64,000 nucleotides of DNA, from contig CACLEZ010000007.1 in assembly GCA_902606175.1 (NCBI GenBank), forward strand, positions 28,012-92,011, given 5' to 3'. Of the stretch, positions 28,694-38,895 are shown piece by piece. The stretch comes from an uncultured SAR86 cluster bacterium (lineage in GTDB: Bacteria; Pseudomonadota; Gammaproteobacteria; Magnimaribacterales; Magnimaribacteraceae). Below the pieces are notes generated by a model. That model was given only the letters and a program-made list of their open reading frames with translations, searched no databases and had not been told where the DNA came from. The position numbers and the translations under genes were made by a program. Each line of letters starts with the position of its first letter. Within the stretch, counting starts at the first letter, position 1.

Positions 28694-30784
28694 ATGTTTA
28701 AGAAGTACGTACCTTTTCTTTTGCTTTTTATTTTTAGTTGTACAAATAAGGATAATTCCATGAACCCTTTTCTAAATGAATATGAAACCCCTTTTAAGAT
28801 TCCTCCTTTTGAGGCCATTGAGTTTAATCACTACCAACCAGCTTTTGATCAGGGTATGAAGGAGCACCTCGAAGAAATAGACACTATAGCTACTAACATT
28901 GAGGAACCCTCGTTTGAAAATACTATTGAAGCATTAGAGAGGTCAGGTAAAACATTAGATAAAGTGAGTAATGTCTTTTTTAATCTTCTGGGATCTAATA
29001 CTAATGATGATATGGATTCTCTTGCCATGAGCATAAGTCCAAGATTATCTTCCCACAATGATTCAATTCTATTAAATAAAAAACTTTTCGAAAGAATTGA
29101 AGAGATTCATCAAAACAGACAAACTCTTAGTCTCTCTGTGGAACAAAATAGATTACTAGAAGAGACTTATAAAAGATTCATTAGATCAGGCGCAAATCTG
29201 GATCAAAATTCGATGGACAGGTTAACTAAAATTAACAGCTCTTTATCATCTTTATCTGTTCAATTTGACCAAAATGTTCTTAAAGAAACAAACTCCTTCA
29301 GCATGGTTATTGATAACGAAGATGATTTAGATGGCCTACCTGAAGAGGAAATAAGACAAGCTGCTCTTTTAGCTGAATCTGAAGGTCAGAATGGAAAATG
29401 GGTTTTCAAACCTACTCGGGTGAGTATGTATCCTTTCTTAACCTATTCAACTCAAAGAGATCTTAGAGAAGAACTTTACAATTCTTATATACGACGCGGA
29501 GACAATGATAATGAATTTGATAATAAAAAAATAATTTCTGAAATGATTGCACTACGCCAAGAAAAAGCTTCAATGCTTGGTTTTGATAATCATGCTGACT
29601 ATGTCTTAGACAATAGCATGGCAAAAACTCCCGAAAATGTTAACAAACTTCTTCAAACAGTTTGGGAACCTGGTATCGAAAAAGCTAAAGGGGAAGTTCA
29701 GTCAATGCAGGAATTAATCTCTGAAGAAGGAGCAAATTTTAAATTAGCGGCGTGGGATTGGTGGCACTATTCAGAAAAATTAAGGCAAGAGCAATTTGAC
29801 TTTAAAGAAGAAGAAGTCAAGCCATTCTTCAGTGAAGAAAAGGTTTTAGAGGGAGCTTTTGATGTTGCTAATAAATTATTTGATATAACTTTTACCGAAA
29901 GAAATGATTTACCAAAATACCGCGATAATATTCGTTCTTTTGTTGTAGAGGACTCTGATAATAAAGTTATTGGTATCTTTTATACAGACTTTACACTCAG
30001 ACCAAATAAGGGGGGCGGTGCATGGATGAGTACTTTTAGAAGTCAAAGTAAGTTCGACGGGGATGTCATACCCATCGTTATCAATGTATGTAATTTTCCT
30101 CCAGAAAATGCTGATGGTATTTCTCTTCTATCCTTCGAACAAGTCGAGACCTTATTTCATGAATTTGGTCATGGGCTACATGGCCTACTATCAAATGCTC
30201 AATATCCAAGCCTATCTGGAACTTCCGTAACCAGAGACTATGTGGAATTCCCGTCACAAATGATGGAAAATTGGGCAAGAGAACCAGAAGTTATTAAAAC
30301 TTTTGCAAAACACTATCAAACAGGTGAGGTTATTTCTGATGAATTGCTAGATAAGATATCCGCTGCTGGTACATTCAATGAAGGTTTTGCAACAACTGAA
30401 TATGTAGCTGCGGCTCATTTAGACATGGCTTACCATACAGATAAAAATACAATCACGGATATAGATAAATTTGAAGACCAGGCTCTAGAGGATCTTGGTT
30501 TAATAACCGAAATAGAAGCGCGATATAGAAGCACTTATTTTGGTCATATATTCGCTGGTGGATATTCATCGGGATATTACAGTTACTTATGGACAGAGGT
30601 ACTCGAAGCTGACGCTTTTGAAGCTTTTAAAGACAAAGGACTATTTGATAAAGAAACTGCTGATAAACTTAAAAAGTACGTCTATTCAGCTGGTAATACA
30701 GATGATCTGATGACTCAGTATGTGAGGTTTAGAGGTAAGGAACCTGAGATAGAACCTCTTCTTAAAAAAAGAGGATTGAATTAA
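28694..30784 (+). CDS. M3 family metallopeptidase (oligopeptidase/Dcp-like), putative lipoprotein
   Basis: TLFHEFGHGLHGLLS zinc motif; N-terminal LLFIFSCTNKD lipobox-like. Confidence 0.93.
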   Translation: MFKKYVPFLLLFIFSCTNKDNSMNPFLNEYETPFKIPPFEAIEFNHYQPAFDQGMKEHLEEIDTIATNIEEPSFENTIEALERSGKTLDKVSNVFFNLLGSNTNDDMDSLAMSISPRLSSHNDSILLNKKLFERIEEIHQNRQTLSLSVEQNRLLEETYKRFIRSGANLDQNSMDRLTKINSSLSSLSVQFDQNVLKETNSFSMVIDNEDDLDGLPEEEIRQAALLAESEGQNGKWVFKPTRVSMYPFLTYSTQRDLREELYNSYIRRGDNDNEFDNKKIISEMIALRQEKASMLGFDNHADYVLDNSMAKTPENVNKLLQTVWEPGIEKAKGEVQSMQELISEEGANFKLAAWDWWHYSEKLRQEQFDFKEEEVKPFFSEEKVLEGAFDVANKLFDITFTERNDLPKYRDNIRSFVVEDSDNKVIGIFYTDFTLRPNKGGGAWMSTFRSQSKFDGDVIPIVINVCNFPPENADGISLLSFEQVETLFHEFGHGLHGLLSNAQYPSLSGTSVTRDYVEFPSQMMENWAREPEVIKTFAKHYQTGEVISDELLDKISAAGTFNEGFATTEYVAAAHLDMAYHTDKNTITDIDKFEDQALEDLGLITEIEARYRSTYFGHIFAGGYSSGYYSYLWTEVLEADAFEAFKDKGLFDKETADKLKKYVYSAGNTDDLMTQYVRFRGKEPEIEPLLKKRGLN

Positions 30785-30786
30785 TC

Positions 30787-31662
30787 TTGGATGATCCTAT
30801 CCACCTGCCCTTTAAGAATGGAAAAGGTGGGGTTGATATTGGTTTAAGGCCGATTGATGAGAGTTCTTGGTTAGAAATAGATCATCTTTTTTCAGAGGAA
30901 ATTGCCCTTAAAGAAAAATTATATCTAGAAAAGAAAGATCAGGTTTTAGTAACTTCTCCAAATTCGCAAGATATTCAAAAGGAGGTTTTAAATCTTGTAT
31001 TAGGACATCTAAAGAATCATCATAATGATTCGTATGAACTAAAGACGGATACCATCGAATCAAAAAGAAATAACCATCTATATTATTTTGATGATTTTCA
31101 AGATCCTTTAGAATTGGCATCACTTCTTGTTCAAGAAGATCTGATCATCATGAAACCAAAAGAAAATATCTTTTATCTTGATGCAGCTTCACTTTGCGCT
31201 CCAACAAGATGGTCATTGAAAGAAAAGTTTCAACAATCACTTTCTGAACTTCATCAATCTGTTCCTGGTTATAAAGATAAAATAGATTCAAGGGTTAACA
31301 CCATATTTACCAACCTGCCAGATCAGAAAATATTTGAAAGATACAACTGGTCAATATTTGATAGTCCTGAACTTTTTCAACCTATTAGTAATAAGAGCTT
31401 AGTAGAAATTAAAAATACTAGACCTGAAGAATTATTCATTAGAGTAGAAAGGCAGACGATTAGAAGGTTGCATTGCTCAAAAGCCATCTTGTTCGCGGTA
31501 AGAGTTCATGTAAATCCCATAACAGCCATAATAAGTAATAAAAAAGCTATTTTTGATCTTATTCAAGCAATACAAAATCTTGAAGAAAATATGAAAACTT
31601 ACAAAGTTATCAAACCATTTGAAGAGAATCTAATAAATTGGCTAAAATCAAAAAATGAATGA
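30787..31662 (+). CDS. DUF3445 / heme-dependent oxidative N-demethylase family protein (TTG start)
   Basis: GLRPIDESSWLEID, FYLDAASLCAPTRWSLKEKFQQSLSELHQSVPGY, RVERQTIRRL family-like motifs. Confidence 0.78.
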   Translation: MDDPIHLPFKNGKGGVDIGLRPIDESSWLEIDHLFSEEIALKEKLYLEKKDQVLVTSPNSQDIQKEVLNLVLGHLKNHHNDSYELKTDTIESKRNNHLYYFDDFQDPLELASLLVQEDLIIMKPKENIFYLDAASLCAPTRWSLKEKFQQSLSELHQSVPGYKDKIDSRVNTIFTNLPDQKIFERYNWSIFDSPELFQPISNKSLVEIKNTRPEELFIRVERQTIRRLHCSKAILFAVRVHVNPITAIISNKKAIFDLIQAIQNLEENMKTYKVIKPFEENLINWLKSKNE

Positions 31663-33295
31663 CTGGTGGAAAAAGGCAATAATCTATCAAATTTATCCTA
31701 GGTCGTATTTAGATACATCTAATAATGGGGTTGGTGATCTCAAAGGCATTACAAAAAAAATAAACTATATCTCAAGCCTAGGTGTTGATGCTGTCTGGCT
31801 ATCTCCTTTTTTTATGTCACCTATGAAGGATATGGGATATGACGTCAGTAATTATGTAGAAATAGACCCATTGTTTGGACATATGGATAACTTTGATGAA
31901 TTAATTGAAGAGGCACATAAAAAAAATATAAGAGTTATCATTGATCAGGTTCTGTCACATAGCTCAGACAGGCATGAAGCTTTTATCGAAAGTAAAAGTA
32001 GTAAATCTTCAAGAAAATCAGATTGGTATGTATGGGCTGATGCCAATGAAGATGGATCTCCACCTAATAATTGGTTATCTGTCTTTGGTGGTTCAGCATG
32101 GGAATGGGAGCCCCTTAGAGGACAATACTATCTTCATAACTTCCTGCCTAGCCAACCTGACTTTAATTTTCATAATGAAGAGGTTCAAGATTTCTTACTA
32201 GGAGAAGTTGAATTTTGGCTCAAAAAAGGGGTAGATGGTTTTAGGCTAGATACAGTCAATTATTACTTTCATGATCAGGAATTGAGGGATAATCCAAAAA
32301 GTCCAATACCTTTCAAGAAGCCTCCAATAAATCCTTACTATATGCAAAATCAATTGTTTGCTATTAATCAAGATGAGAACTTAGTATTTTTAAATAAATT
32401 TAGAAATTTATTAAATTGTTATCCAGAAACAACTTCAATTGGTGAAATTGGGGATTCACATAGAGCGATTAAATTAATGAAGGAATATACCAAAGGTTCA
32501 AGGATTCATATGGCCTATAGTTTTAAGCTTCTTGGTAAAGAATTTTCAGCTCCTTTTTTTAGAGAAACCATCAAGGAATTTTATAATGAGGGTAATGATA
32601 GCTGGCCTTGTTGGAGTTTTTCAAATCATGACGTCACAAGACATCTTTCAAGATGGGATAAAAATGAAAGTGATAGTTTTGCAAAATTAAGTTGTGCCCT
32701 ACTCCTTTCACTACCGGGTACTCCATGTTTATATCAGGGTGAGGAAATTGGTCAGGTAGAGACAGAACTAGAATTTGATGAATTAACTGATCCTCCAGGC
32801 ATCAGATTTTGGCCGAAAAATAAAGGAAGAGATGGCTGCAGAACACCTATGACTTGGGACCATCAAAAGATCAATGCCGGTTTTAGTAGTAAAACTCCAT
32901 GGTTACCGGTGAAGGAGAAACAGATCAATAGATCAGTAAATCTGCAAGAAGATGAACCGAATTCGATCTTAAATTTTTATAAACAATTTATTCTTTTCCG
33001 AAAGTCCAATCCAGCTTTATCAGCAGGAAAGCATATTTTCTTGAATGAACACAAGGATTTACTAGTATTCAATAGAGAGATTCAACATCTAAAAACACTT
33101 TGTATATTTAATTTGAGTGAGAATGCTTACGTCATTGATATAGGTGGTCTAAGTATGGATAGTAATATTTCATCGAATATAAATATCAAAGATGATCAAA
33201 TAGAGATTAATGAATATGGTTTAATTATAATTTCAGATATACAGAACAATATAGATGACTTAGATAATATTTTAGAATTTAAGAAAATTCTATAA
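31655..33295 (+). CDS. GH13 alpha-glucosidase / oligo-1,6-glucosidase-like
   Basis: WWKKAIIYQIYPRSYLDTSNNGVGDLKGI, GFRLDTVN, TSIGEIGD, FSNHDVTRH catalytic motifs. Confidence 0.93.
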   Translation: MNDWWKKAIIYQIYPRSYLDTSNNGVGDLKGITKKINYISSLGVDAVWLSPFFMSPMKDMGYDVSNYVEIDPLFGHMDNFDELIEEAHKKNIRVIIDQVLSHSSDRHEAFIESKSSKSSRKSDWYVWADANEDGSPPNNWLSVFGGSAWEWEPLRGQYYLHNFLPSQPDFNFHNEEVQDFLLGEVEFWLKKGVDGFRLDTVNYYFHDQELRDNPKSPIPFKKPPINPYYMQNQLFAINQDENLVFLNKFRNLLNCYPETTSIGEIGDSHRAIKLMKEYTKGSRIHMAYSFKLLGKEFSAPFFRETIKEFYNEGNDSWPCWSFSNHDVTRHLSRWDKNESDSFAKLSCALLLSLPGTPCLYQGEEIGQVETELEFDELTDPPGIRFWPKNKGRDGCRTPMTWDHQKINAGFSSKTPWLPVKEKQINRSVNLQEDEPNSILNFYKQFILFRKSNPALSAGKHIFLNEHKDLLVFNREIQHLKTLCIFNLSENAYVIDIGGLSMDSNISSNINIKDDQIEINEYGLIIISDIQNNIDDLDNILEFKKIL

Positions 33296-33326
33296 CTTAT
33301 TGTTTTTAAATAAAAAAAGGGAAGAA

Positions 33327-34454
33327 ATGAATATAAAGGGAACATGTGAAGATAAATTTTTAAAAGTAAAAGAATTGTTTGATGAATTGCATGATACGGA
33401 TAGAGAAATAGGATCTTCTTTTGCAGTTTATAAAGATGGAGATCCAATAGTTGATATATGGGGAGGTTTCTCAAGCAAAGAGAAAACAAAGGAATGGGAA
33501 CAAAATACCTTAGCTAACGTATGGTCAACCACCAAAGGTGTAGCTGCCATAACGCTAGCTCATGCGTATGAAAATGATTTAATAGATTACGAAGAGAAAG
33601 TATGTGAATACTGGCCTGAGTTTGGTTGCAACGGAAAGGAGGAAATTACTGTAGGTATGCTTCTATCCCATCAAGCCGGTATTTGTGGTTCCATGGCAAC
33701 AAAAGCCGAAGACTATTACGACCAAAAAATAATGGCTAATGAACTTGCTCTAATGAAACCAATTTGGGAGCCAGGAACAGCTTCAGGATATCATTCCATG
33801 ACTTACGGATGGCTAACCTCTGAATTAATTTTAAGAGTCTCTGGAAAATCTTTAGGTAATTATTTTAGAAGTGAGATAGGTGATCCAAATAATATAGATT
33901 TTTATATCGGTCTACCTGAAGCAGAGGAATATAGAGTTGCTGAAATGGTTCCATTCGCAAAGGAGAGTAATGAAGCAAATAATCATCCGAATGAAGCTCA
34001 AATTGCATCTGGAAGAGGTCCTAACCTGCTTAAACATCAAAATACAAGAGAATGGAGATCTGCGGAAATACCATCGGCCAATGGTCAGGGTTGCGCTTCA
34101 GGTATTGCTAAACTTTATAGCCTAGTTGTTACTGATGAAGAATCAAAAAAAATTCTTAAAGATTCAACAATTGATACCATGACAAAGGAAAGAATAACCA
34201 ATAGAGATTTAGTTTTAGATGTTGTTACAAGATGGGGTTCAGGATTTATTATGAATATGCATAAAGTAATATACGGTCCAGAGGAAAGCTCTTTTGGCCA
34301 TTCCGGATGGGGGGGTTCGTGTGGATTTGGAGATCCTATTAACAAAATTGGTATTTCTTATGTCATGAATAACATGAAAAATAATTTTGCAGCCGATGGA
34401 AGATCATTAGAACTCATAAACGAAACATACAGATGTTTAAAGGGAGAAAATTAG
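33327..34454 (+). CDS. Serine hydrolase (beta-lactamase-related / EstB-like esterase)
   Basis: NVWSTTKGVAA (SxxK), MLLSHQAGI, FGHSGWGGSCGFGDP; ATG at 33327 preferred over the listed 33300 start. Confidence 0.88.
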   Translation: MNIKGTCEDKFLKVKELFDELHDTDREIGSSFAVYKDGDPIVDIWGGFSSKEKTKEWEQNTLANVWSTTKGVAAITLAHAYENDLIDYEEKVCEYWPEFGCNGKEEITVGMLLSHQAGICGSMATKAEDYYDQKIMANELALMKPIWEPGTASGYHSMTYGWLTSELILRVSGKSLGNYFRSEIGDPNNIDFYIGLPEAEEYRVAEMVPFAKESNEANNHPNEAQIASGRGPNLLKHQNTREWRSAEIPSANGQGCASGIAKLYSLVVTDEESKKILKDSTIDTMTKERITNRDLVLDVVTRWGSGFIMNMHKVIYGPEESSFGHSGWGGSCGFGDPINKIGISYVMNNMKNNFAADGRSLELINETYRCLKGEN

Positions 34455-34455
34455 T

Positions 34456-35253
34456 ATGGCCCGACTAGAGAATAAAGTAGCACTTATTACAGGTGGAACC
34501 AGTGGTATTGGAGCAGAGACAGCTAGATTATTTATTAAAGAAGGTGCACAAGTTGTTATTTCAGGCAGGTCTGAAGAAAAAGGATCTAAATTAGCAGAAG
34601 AATTGGGTGAAAATGCCTCTTATTGCTTATCAGACATAACAAAAGAAGAAGATATAAAAAAGGCAATTTCTTTCACAACTGATAAATTAAGCAAGTTGGA
34701 TATTCTTTTTAATAATGCCGGTGGGCCAGTTGGAGCAGGTCTTGAGAATGTGACTCAAAAGGATATTGATTATGGGGTTCATTTACTTCTTGCTAGTGTC
34801 ATTCTTGGTACCAGATATGCCATTGGTCCTATGAGAGAGAATGGTGGAGGTTGTATTATCAATAATTCAAGTATTGCAGGAATTAGATATAGACAAGGGG
34901 ATCCGCTATATTCTGCTTTAAAAGCAGGTGTTACTCATTTCACAAAAATGTCTGGAGTCGAACTTGGGAAAGATAATATAAGAGTAAATGCGATATCACC
35001 TGGAGCTATTGCGACTCCAATATTCTGGGGAGGCTCAGGAGTATCTAATACACTCAGCGCTGAAGAGAATGAAAGAAAATTAAAAAAACTCGAAGGCAAC
35101 CTAGCTCAAGCAGTACCATTGAAAAGATCAGGTCTAGCATCAGATATAGCGGAAGCTGCACTCTATTTGGCTAGTGATGCAGGAAGTTTCGTTAGTTGCC
35201 AAGATATCGTAGTTGATGGCGGTAGAACAGCTATGTTCAATGAGAATTCTTAA
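34456..35253 (+). CDS. SDR family oxidoreductase
   Basis: ITGGTSGIGAETARLF, NNAGGP, YSALKAGVTHFTK, C-terminal VVDGGRTA. Confidence 0.9.
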   Translation: MARLENKVALITGGTSGIGAETARLFIKEGAQVVISGRSEEKGSKLAEELGENASYCLSDITKEEDIKKAISFTTDKLSKLDILFNNAGGPVGAGLENVTQKDIDYGVHLLLASVILGTRYAIGPMRENGGGCIINNSSIAGIRYRQGDPLYSALKAGVTHFTKMSGVELGKDNIRVNAISPGAIATPIFWGGSGVSNTLSAEENERKLKKLEGNLAQAVPLKRSGLASDIAEAALYLASDAGSFVSCQDIVVDGGRTAMFNENS

Positions 35254-35331
35254 TTTAAAAAAAAGTGGACCCAAAATAAAGACTATATCCTGGGAAGGGA
35301 TGGGTGAAATCTAGAAAATGAGCCCACTCAA

Positions 35332-35347
35332 GTTACATCCATGTAAC
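35332..35347. repeat. Short perfect inverted repeat GTTACAT-CC-ATGTAAC in convergent intergenic gap
   Basis: Read directly: gttacat cc atgtaac, between the ends of convergent genes at 35253 and 35415. Confidence 0.5.
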
Positions 35348-35414
35348 AAGGTTAATTTATAGAAAATTAGCGCATCTACAAGATTTATAGAGACTAAAAG
35401 TTACAACTAATTAC

Positions 35415-36017
35415 TTAGCTTTTATTTTTATTTTTGTTTTTATCTATAGCAATTACGTTCGGAAGCTGTTCTTGACCAAAAACAGCTTTAGCTGTTCCAG
35501 CCAAAAGAGAAATGAAACTGTTGATTGAATCAAACCACTCTTTCTTCATTCCTGCATTAGCAAGCTCTTTATTGATAGTTGCAGTAGAGCCTTGGCTGAT
35601 AAATGATGCCGACTCCCACATACGATTCCGTCTCATCATAAAACAGTAATCTGTTACTTCTTGCAAGATAGAATCATCGAAAGAATACATGGTTACTCTT
35701 CTGTCTTTTTCAGATTTAAATGCTTGTATATAACCCAGGTTTAAGCCCTCTCTTATTGTAGCTTTGATAGAGTCTATTTTTAATCTTTGAGATCCAATCT
35801 TTTCCGTTCTAGTTAAGTCTGTATAACTTACCATTTCGCCATTTCCGTACTTCCAAAGGAAAGTATGAAAAATTGAATATCTTGTTGAGTTGCCCAGAAA
35901 CCAAACATACCAATCTTTTGAAACATAATAATGTTGGCCACCTGAAAAATAATGCATAGCCTCTCCTCGCATTACTGATCTCATATCTGAATTTGACCAA
36001 TCTCTTTTTATTTTCAT
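35415..36017 (-). CDS. Putative winged-helix (MarR-like) protein, otherwise unrecognised
   Basis: SIFHTFLWKYGNGEMVSYTDLTRTEKIGSQRLKIDSIKATIREGLNLGYIQAFKSEKDRRVTMYSFDD resembles helix-turn-helix plus KDRR wing; Lys/Asn-rich tail. Confidence 0.55.
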   Translation of the reverse strand: MKIKRDWSNSDMRSVMRGEAMHYFSGGQHYYVSKDWYVWFLGNSTRYSIFHTFLWKYGNGEMVSYTDLTRTEKIGSQRLKIDSIKATIREGLNLGYIQAFKSEKDRRVTMYSFDDSILQEVTDYCFMMRRNRMWESASFISQGSTATINKELANAGMKKEWFDSINSFISLLAGTAKAVFGQEQLPNVIAIDKNKNKNKS

Positions 36018-36123
36018 TTAAGTGCTCCGAGTGTGTTACTTAACTATAACACTTAGAATTAGATTTTTTCAAATATTATTAAAGTTAATCTCTATGATAT
36101 GATCTTTAGTAAAAGGGGTTCCT

Positions 36124-37404
36124 ATGAATGCATATAGGCTTTTATTTTTCCTAACACTTCTCAATCTTCTCAATTTTGTAGATCGCCAACTTATTGCTAG
36201 CTTTGCTAATTTTATTGTCCCTGACTTAGGTCTCACGGACACACAATATGGATTCTTAACAACCGTTCCTTTTATTGTTTTTTATTCTATTGCAGGTCTG
36301 TTCATGGGCGTTCTTGCAGATATGGTGAATAGACCAAAACTCATAGCATTTGGTGTAGTTTTATGGAGTATTTTTACTGCTCTCACAGGTGCAGCTAAAG
36401 GTTTCATATCAATGGCCCTTCCAAGAATGTTTATTGGTGTGGGTGAGTCAATTCTAACTCCAACATCTATGTCTCTTCTATCAGACTCATTTCCATCGAA
36501 AAAAATGGGTTTTGCAGCAGGGTTTTATTATATGGGTGTCCCTATTGGTGTGGGTGTCAGTCTTTTAATTGCAGGTTATTTAGGTGAATCATTAGGGTGG
36601 AGGAATTGCTTCTATTTATTGGGCGCAATTGGACTCGTTTTGGGTCTTTGTGCCCTTCTTTTCAAGGATAGAAAAAGAAAAAGTAATGTTTCAGGTGATA
36701 TGAATCAAACCTTATCCAAAGAAAGTACCATTAATATAATAAGAACATTAGTAAAAGCTCTTCAAACTTCATCTGCATTAAGATTCACAATAATTGCAGG
36801 TGTTTTTTATCATATAGTTCTTGGTGCCTCTGGTTTTGAACAACTTTGGTTAGTGCAAGAAAGAGGATTTGAAAGATCCGAAATAGCACAGCTTGTTGGC
36901 TGGATTGGAGTATTCGCTGGTCTTTCAGGAAACTTAATAGGTGGATTATTAAGTGATTGGTGGCAAGAAAATACTAATCAAGGACGTCCTATGTTTTTAT
37001 TCTGGCTTGCCCTGCTAACCTTACCGATTGGGATTTTTTATAGATTTGTAGAACCAGGCACATCGGTTTTTTGGATTGGAATAATCATAGGATATTTTCA
37101 ATTAGGTTGCTTCTTTGGTCCAACTTTTTCTACCGTACAAGAGTTAGTGCCTGAAAACATAAAAGCAACAGTAGTTTCATTTTATATACTTACTCTAAAT
37201 CTAATAGGATTAACTATCGGATCCTTGGGAGGAGGTTTTTGTGCAGATCTCCTGAGGTCTTCAGGCTATTCAGAGCCCTACACTATAATGTTAGTGATCT
37301 TTTCAATAATTAGTATAGTTTCTATACCCTGTTATTATTTAGCTGGAATAAAATATAAAGAAGATAAATTGATCTTAGAAGAAACATTCAAAAAGGAAAG
37401 TTAA
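36124..37404 (+). CDS. MFS transporter (spinster-like)
   Basis: NFVDRQLIASFANFIVPDLGLTDTQYGFLTT, GVLADMVNRPKLIAFGVVLWS, PRMFIGVGESILTPTSMSLLSDSFP. Confidence 0.9.
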   Translation: MNAYRLLFFLTLLNLLNFVDRQLIASFANFIVPDLGLTDTQYGFLTTVPFIVFYSIAGLFMGVLADMVNRPKLIAFGVVLWSIFTALTGAAKGFISMALPRMFIGVGESILTPTSMSLLSDSFPSKKMGFAAGFYYMGVPIGVGVSLLIAGYLGESLGWRNCFYLLGAIGLVLGLCALLFKDRKRKSNVSGDMNQTLSKESTINIIRTLVKALQTSSALRFTIIAGVFYHIVLGASGFEQLWLVQERGFERSEIAQLVGWIGVFAGLSGNLIGGLLSDWWQENTNQGRPMFLFWLALLTLPIGIFYRFVEPGTSVFWIGIIIGYFQLGCFFGPTFSTVQELVPENIKATVVSFYILTLNLIGLTIGSLGGGFCADLLRSSGYSEPYTIMLVIFSIISIVSIPCYYLAGIKYKEDKLILEETFKKES

Positions 37405-37405
37405 T

Positions 37406-38080
37406 ATGATAAATGATGATTTATATCTAGAACAAATACTAGTCGGTCCAATGGAAAATTTTATTTATTTGATTGGATCAAAAAGAACAAGAGAAGTTGC
37501 GTTGATAGATCCTGCATGGGATGTTGAGGGTTTACTGAATCATATTCATGCTAGAGATCTGAAGCTTTCATGTGTTTTGGTGACGCATTACCATCCTGAT
37601 CATGTCGGTGGTGGTATGGGAGGACACTCCATTGAGGGTCTCGCAGAGTTATTAGAGAAGGAATCTGTTAAAACCTTTGTGAATAAGCATGAGGCTGAGG
37701 GTTTAAAAAAAGTAACTGGGTTATCCGACATCGACATGAACGAAGTAGATTCTGGCGATCATTTAAAGATTGGAGATAATGATATAGAATTTCTTCACAC
37801 ACCAGGGCATACTCCCGGTTCTCAATGTTTTAAGGTAAATAATAATCTTATTTCTGGAGATACCCTTTTCGTTCAAGGCTGTGGAAGAGTTGATTTGCCT
37901 GGCTCTAATTCAGAAGATATGTTTCATAGCCTCAGAAAGCTTTCGGATCTTCCAGACGATACTATTATCTATCCTGGACACAATTACGGTCCCAAAGAAT
38001 CTGAGACTTTAGAAAAAGTAAAAGAAATAAATAGCTATCTTAGAATTGAAGAGCTAGAACTGTGGAAACAAATAATGTAA
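37406..38080 (+). CDS. MBL-fold metallo-hydrolase (glyoxalase II-like)
   Basis: VTHYHPDHVGGG, HTPGHTPGSQCF, SGDTLFVQGCGRVDLPGS, YPGHNYGP. Confidence 0.92.
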   Translation: MINDDLYLEQILVGPMENFIYLIGSKRTREVALIDPAWDVEGLLNHIHARDLKLSCVLVTHYHPDHVGGGMGGHSIEGLAELLEKESVKTFVNKHEAEGLKKVTGLSDIDMNEVDSGDHLKIGDNDIEFLHTPGHTPGSQCFKVNNNLISGDTLFVQGCGRVDLPGSNSEDMFHSLRKLSDLPDDTIIYPGHNYGPKESETLEKVKEINSYLRIEELELWKQIM

Positions 38081-38181
38081 TTGGAAATTTTTAGGTTTAT
38101 TTAATGAAATTTTTTTAAATCTTGTTAAAGTTATATTCATTAAATTAATAAGTAGTTATAAAGAATTTTAGAGGAACAAAA

Positions 38182-38601
38182 TTGAATAAATTCATAGTTG
38201 AAATAAGTAGGATCAACTCACTTATCCATTCACTTAGTAGTTTTGGGCTCTCCATTCTCTATACAGTTGGTCACGTTATCATAGCCTGGGCTTGCGCTAC
38301 TTTAATATTCAATGCTAGCTTTCTAGTTGCTTCTGCTGACGCAATCTTAGAACCAATAATTAATGGGTTTTGGTTTTATCTACTTCACAAATACGCGCAC
38401 AAAAAACTTAAGACGGGATCACTGGCTGTCATCTATACCTTAGGACATTTTCTTATTGCAACTTCTTGGAGCTTCTTCTTACTAGGTTTTGCTCTAGATA
38501 AAGCAATTCTCGATGCCATCATAGAGCCTTTGCTAAATGGATTTTGGTTCTACTCTTTAGTCTACATTTGGAATAGTCAACCAAAGCAAGTAACTAATTA
38601 A
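38182..38601 (+). CDS. Membrane protein with two tandem DUF2061-like units
   Basis: Internal repeat: ILYTVGHVIIAWACATLIF..ADAILEPIINGFWFYLLHKYAHKK / VIYTLGHFLIATSWSFFLLG..LDAIIEPLLNGFWFYSLVYIW. Confidence 0.55.
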   Translation: MNKFIVEISRINSLIHSLSSFGLSILYTVGHVIIAWACATLIFNASFLVASADAILEPIINGFWFYLLHKYAHKKLKTGSLAVIYTLGHFLIATSWSFFLLGFALDKAILDAIIEPLLNGFWFYSLVYIWNSQPKQVTN

Positions 38602-38625
38602 GACAAGATAAATCAAAAAATATCC

Positions 38626-38874
38626 TTATAGAGCTTCATAGTCTGGTATAACTTTCATAACATAAACGGCTTTGTCATATTTGGTGTGAGCTTCAGATAT
38701 TGCGTCTTGTGCGGCTTTCATTGTGTAGGCATATTCTCCTTGAATAATTGTACTAGTTGGAAAAGTTTGTACCTTGATTTCCGGGAAGGTATTTATTATT
38801 TTGATAAATCCATTTATTGGTTCAATAAACTCATTCTTATAGGGATACATACTTATATCTATTGTTACTATCAT
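38626..38874 (-). CDS. Thiamine-binding / YkoF-MTH1187-like small protein
   Basis: MIVTIDISMYPYKNEFIEPINGFIKIINTFPEIKVQTFPTSTIIQGEY. Confidence 0.72.
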   Translation of the reverse strand: MIVTIDISMYPYKNEFIEPINGFIKIINTFPEIKVQTFPTSTIIQGEYAYTMKAAQDAISEAHTKYDKAVYVMKVIPDYEAL

Positions 38875-38895
38875 CTAATAAAAACTTATTTTAAT

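Noticed and set aside
35332-35347. GTTACAT-CC-ATGTAAC considered as an intrinsic terminator for the convergent genes
   Set aside because: A 2-nt loop and absent T-tract make a classical terminator unlikely; kept only as a repeat.
38072-38181. AT-rich gap before the DUF2061-like gene considered as a small RNA or terminator
   Set aside because: No stable hairpin or conserved motif visible; low-complexity AT sequence only.
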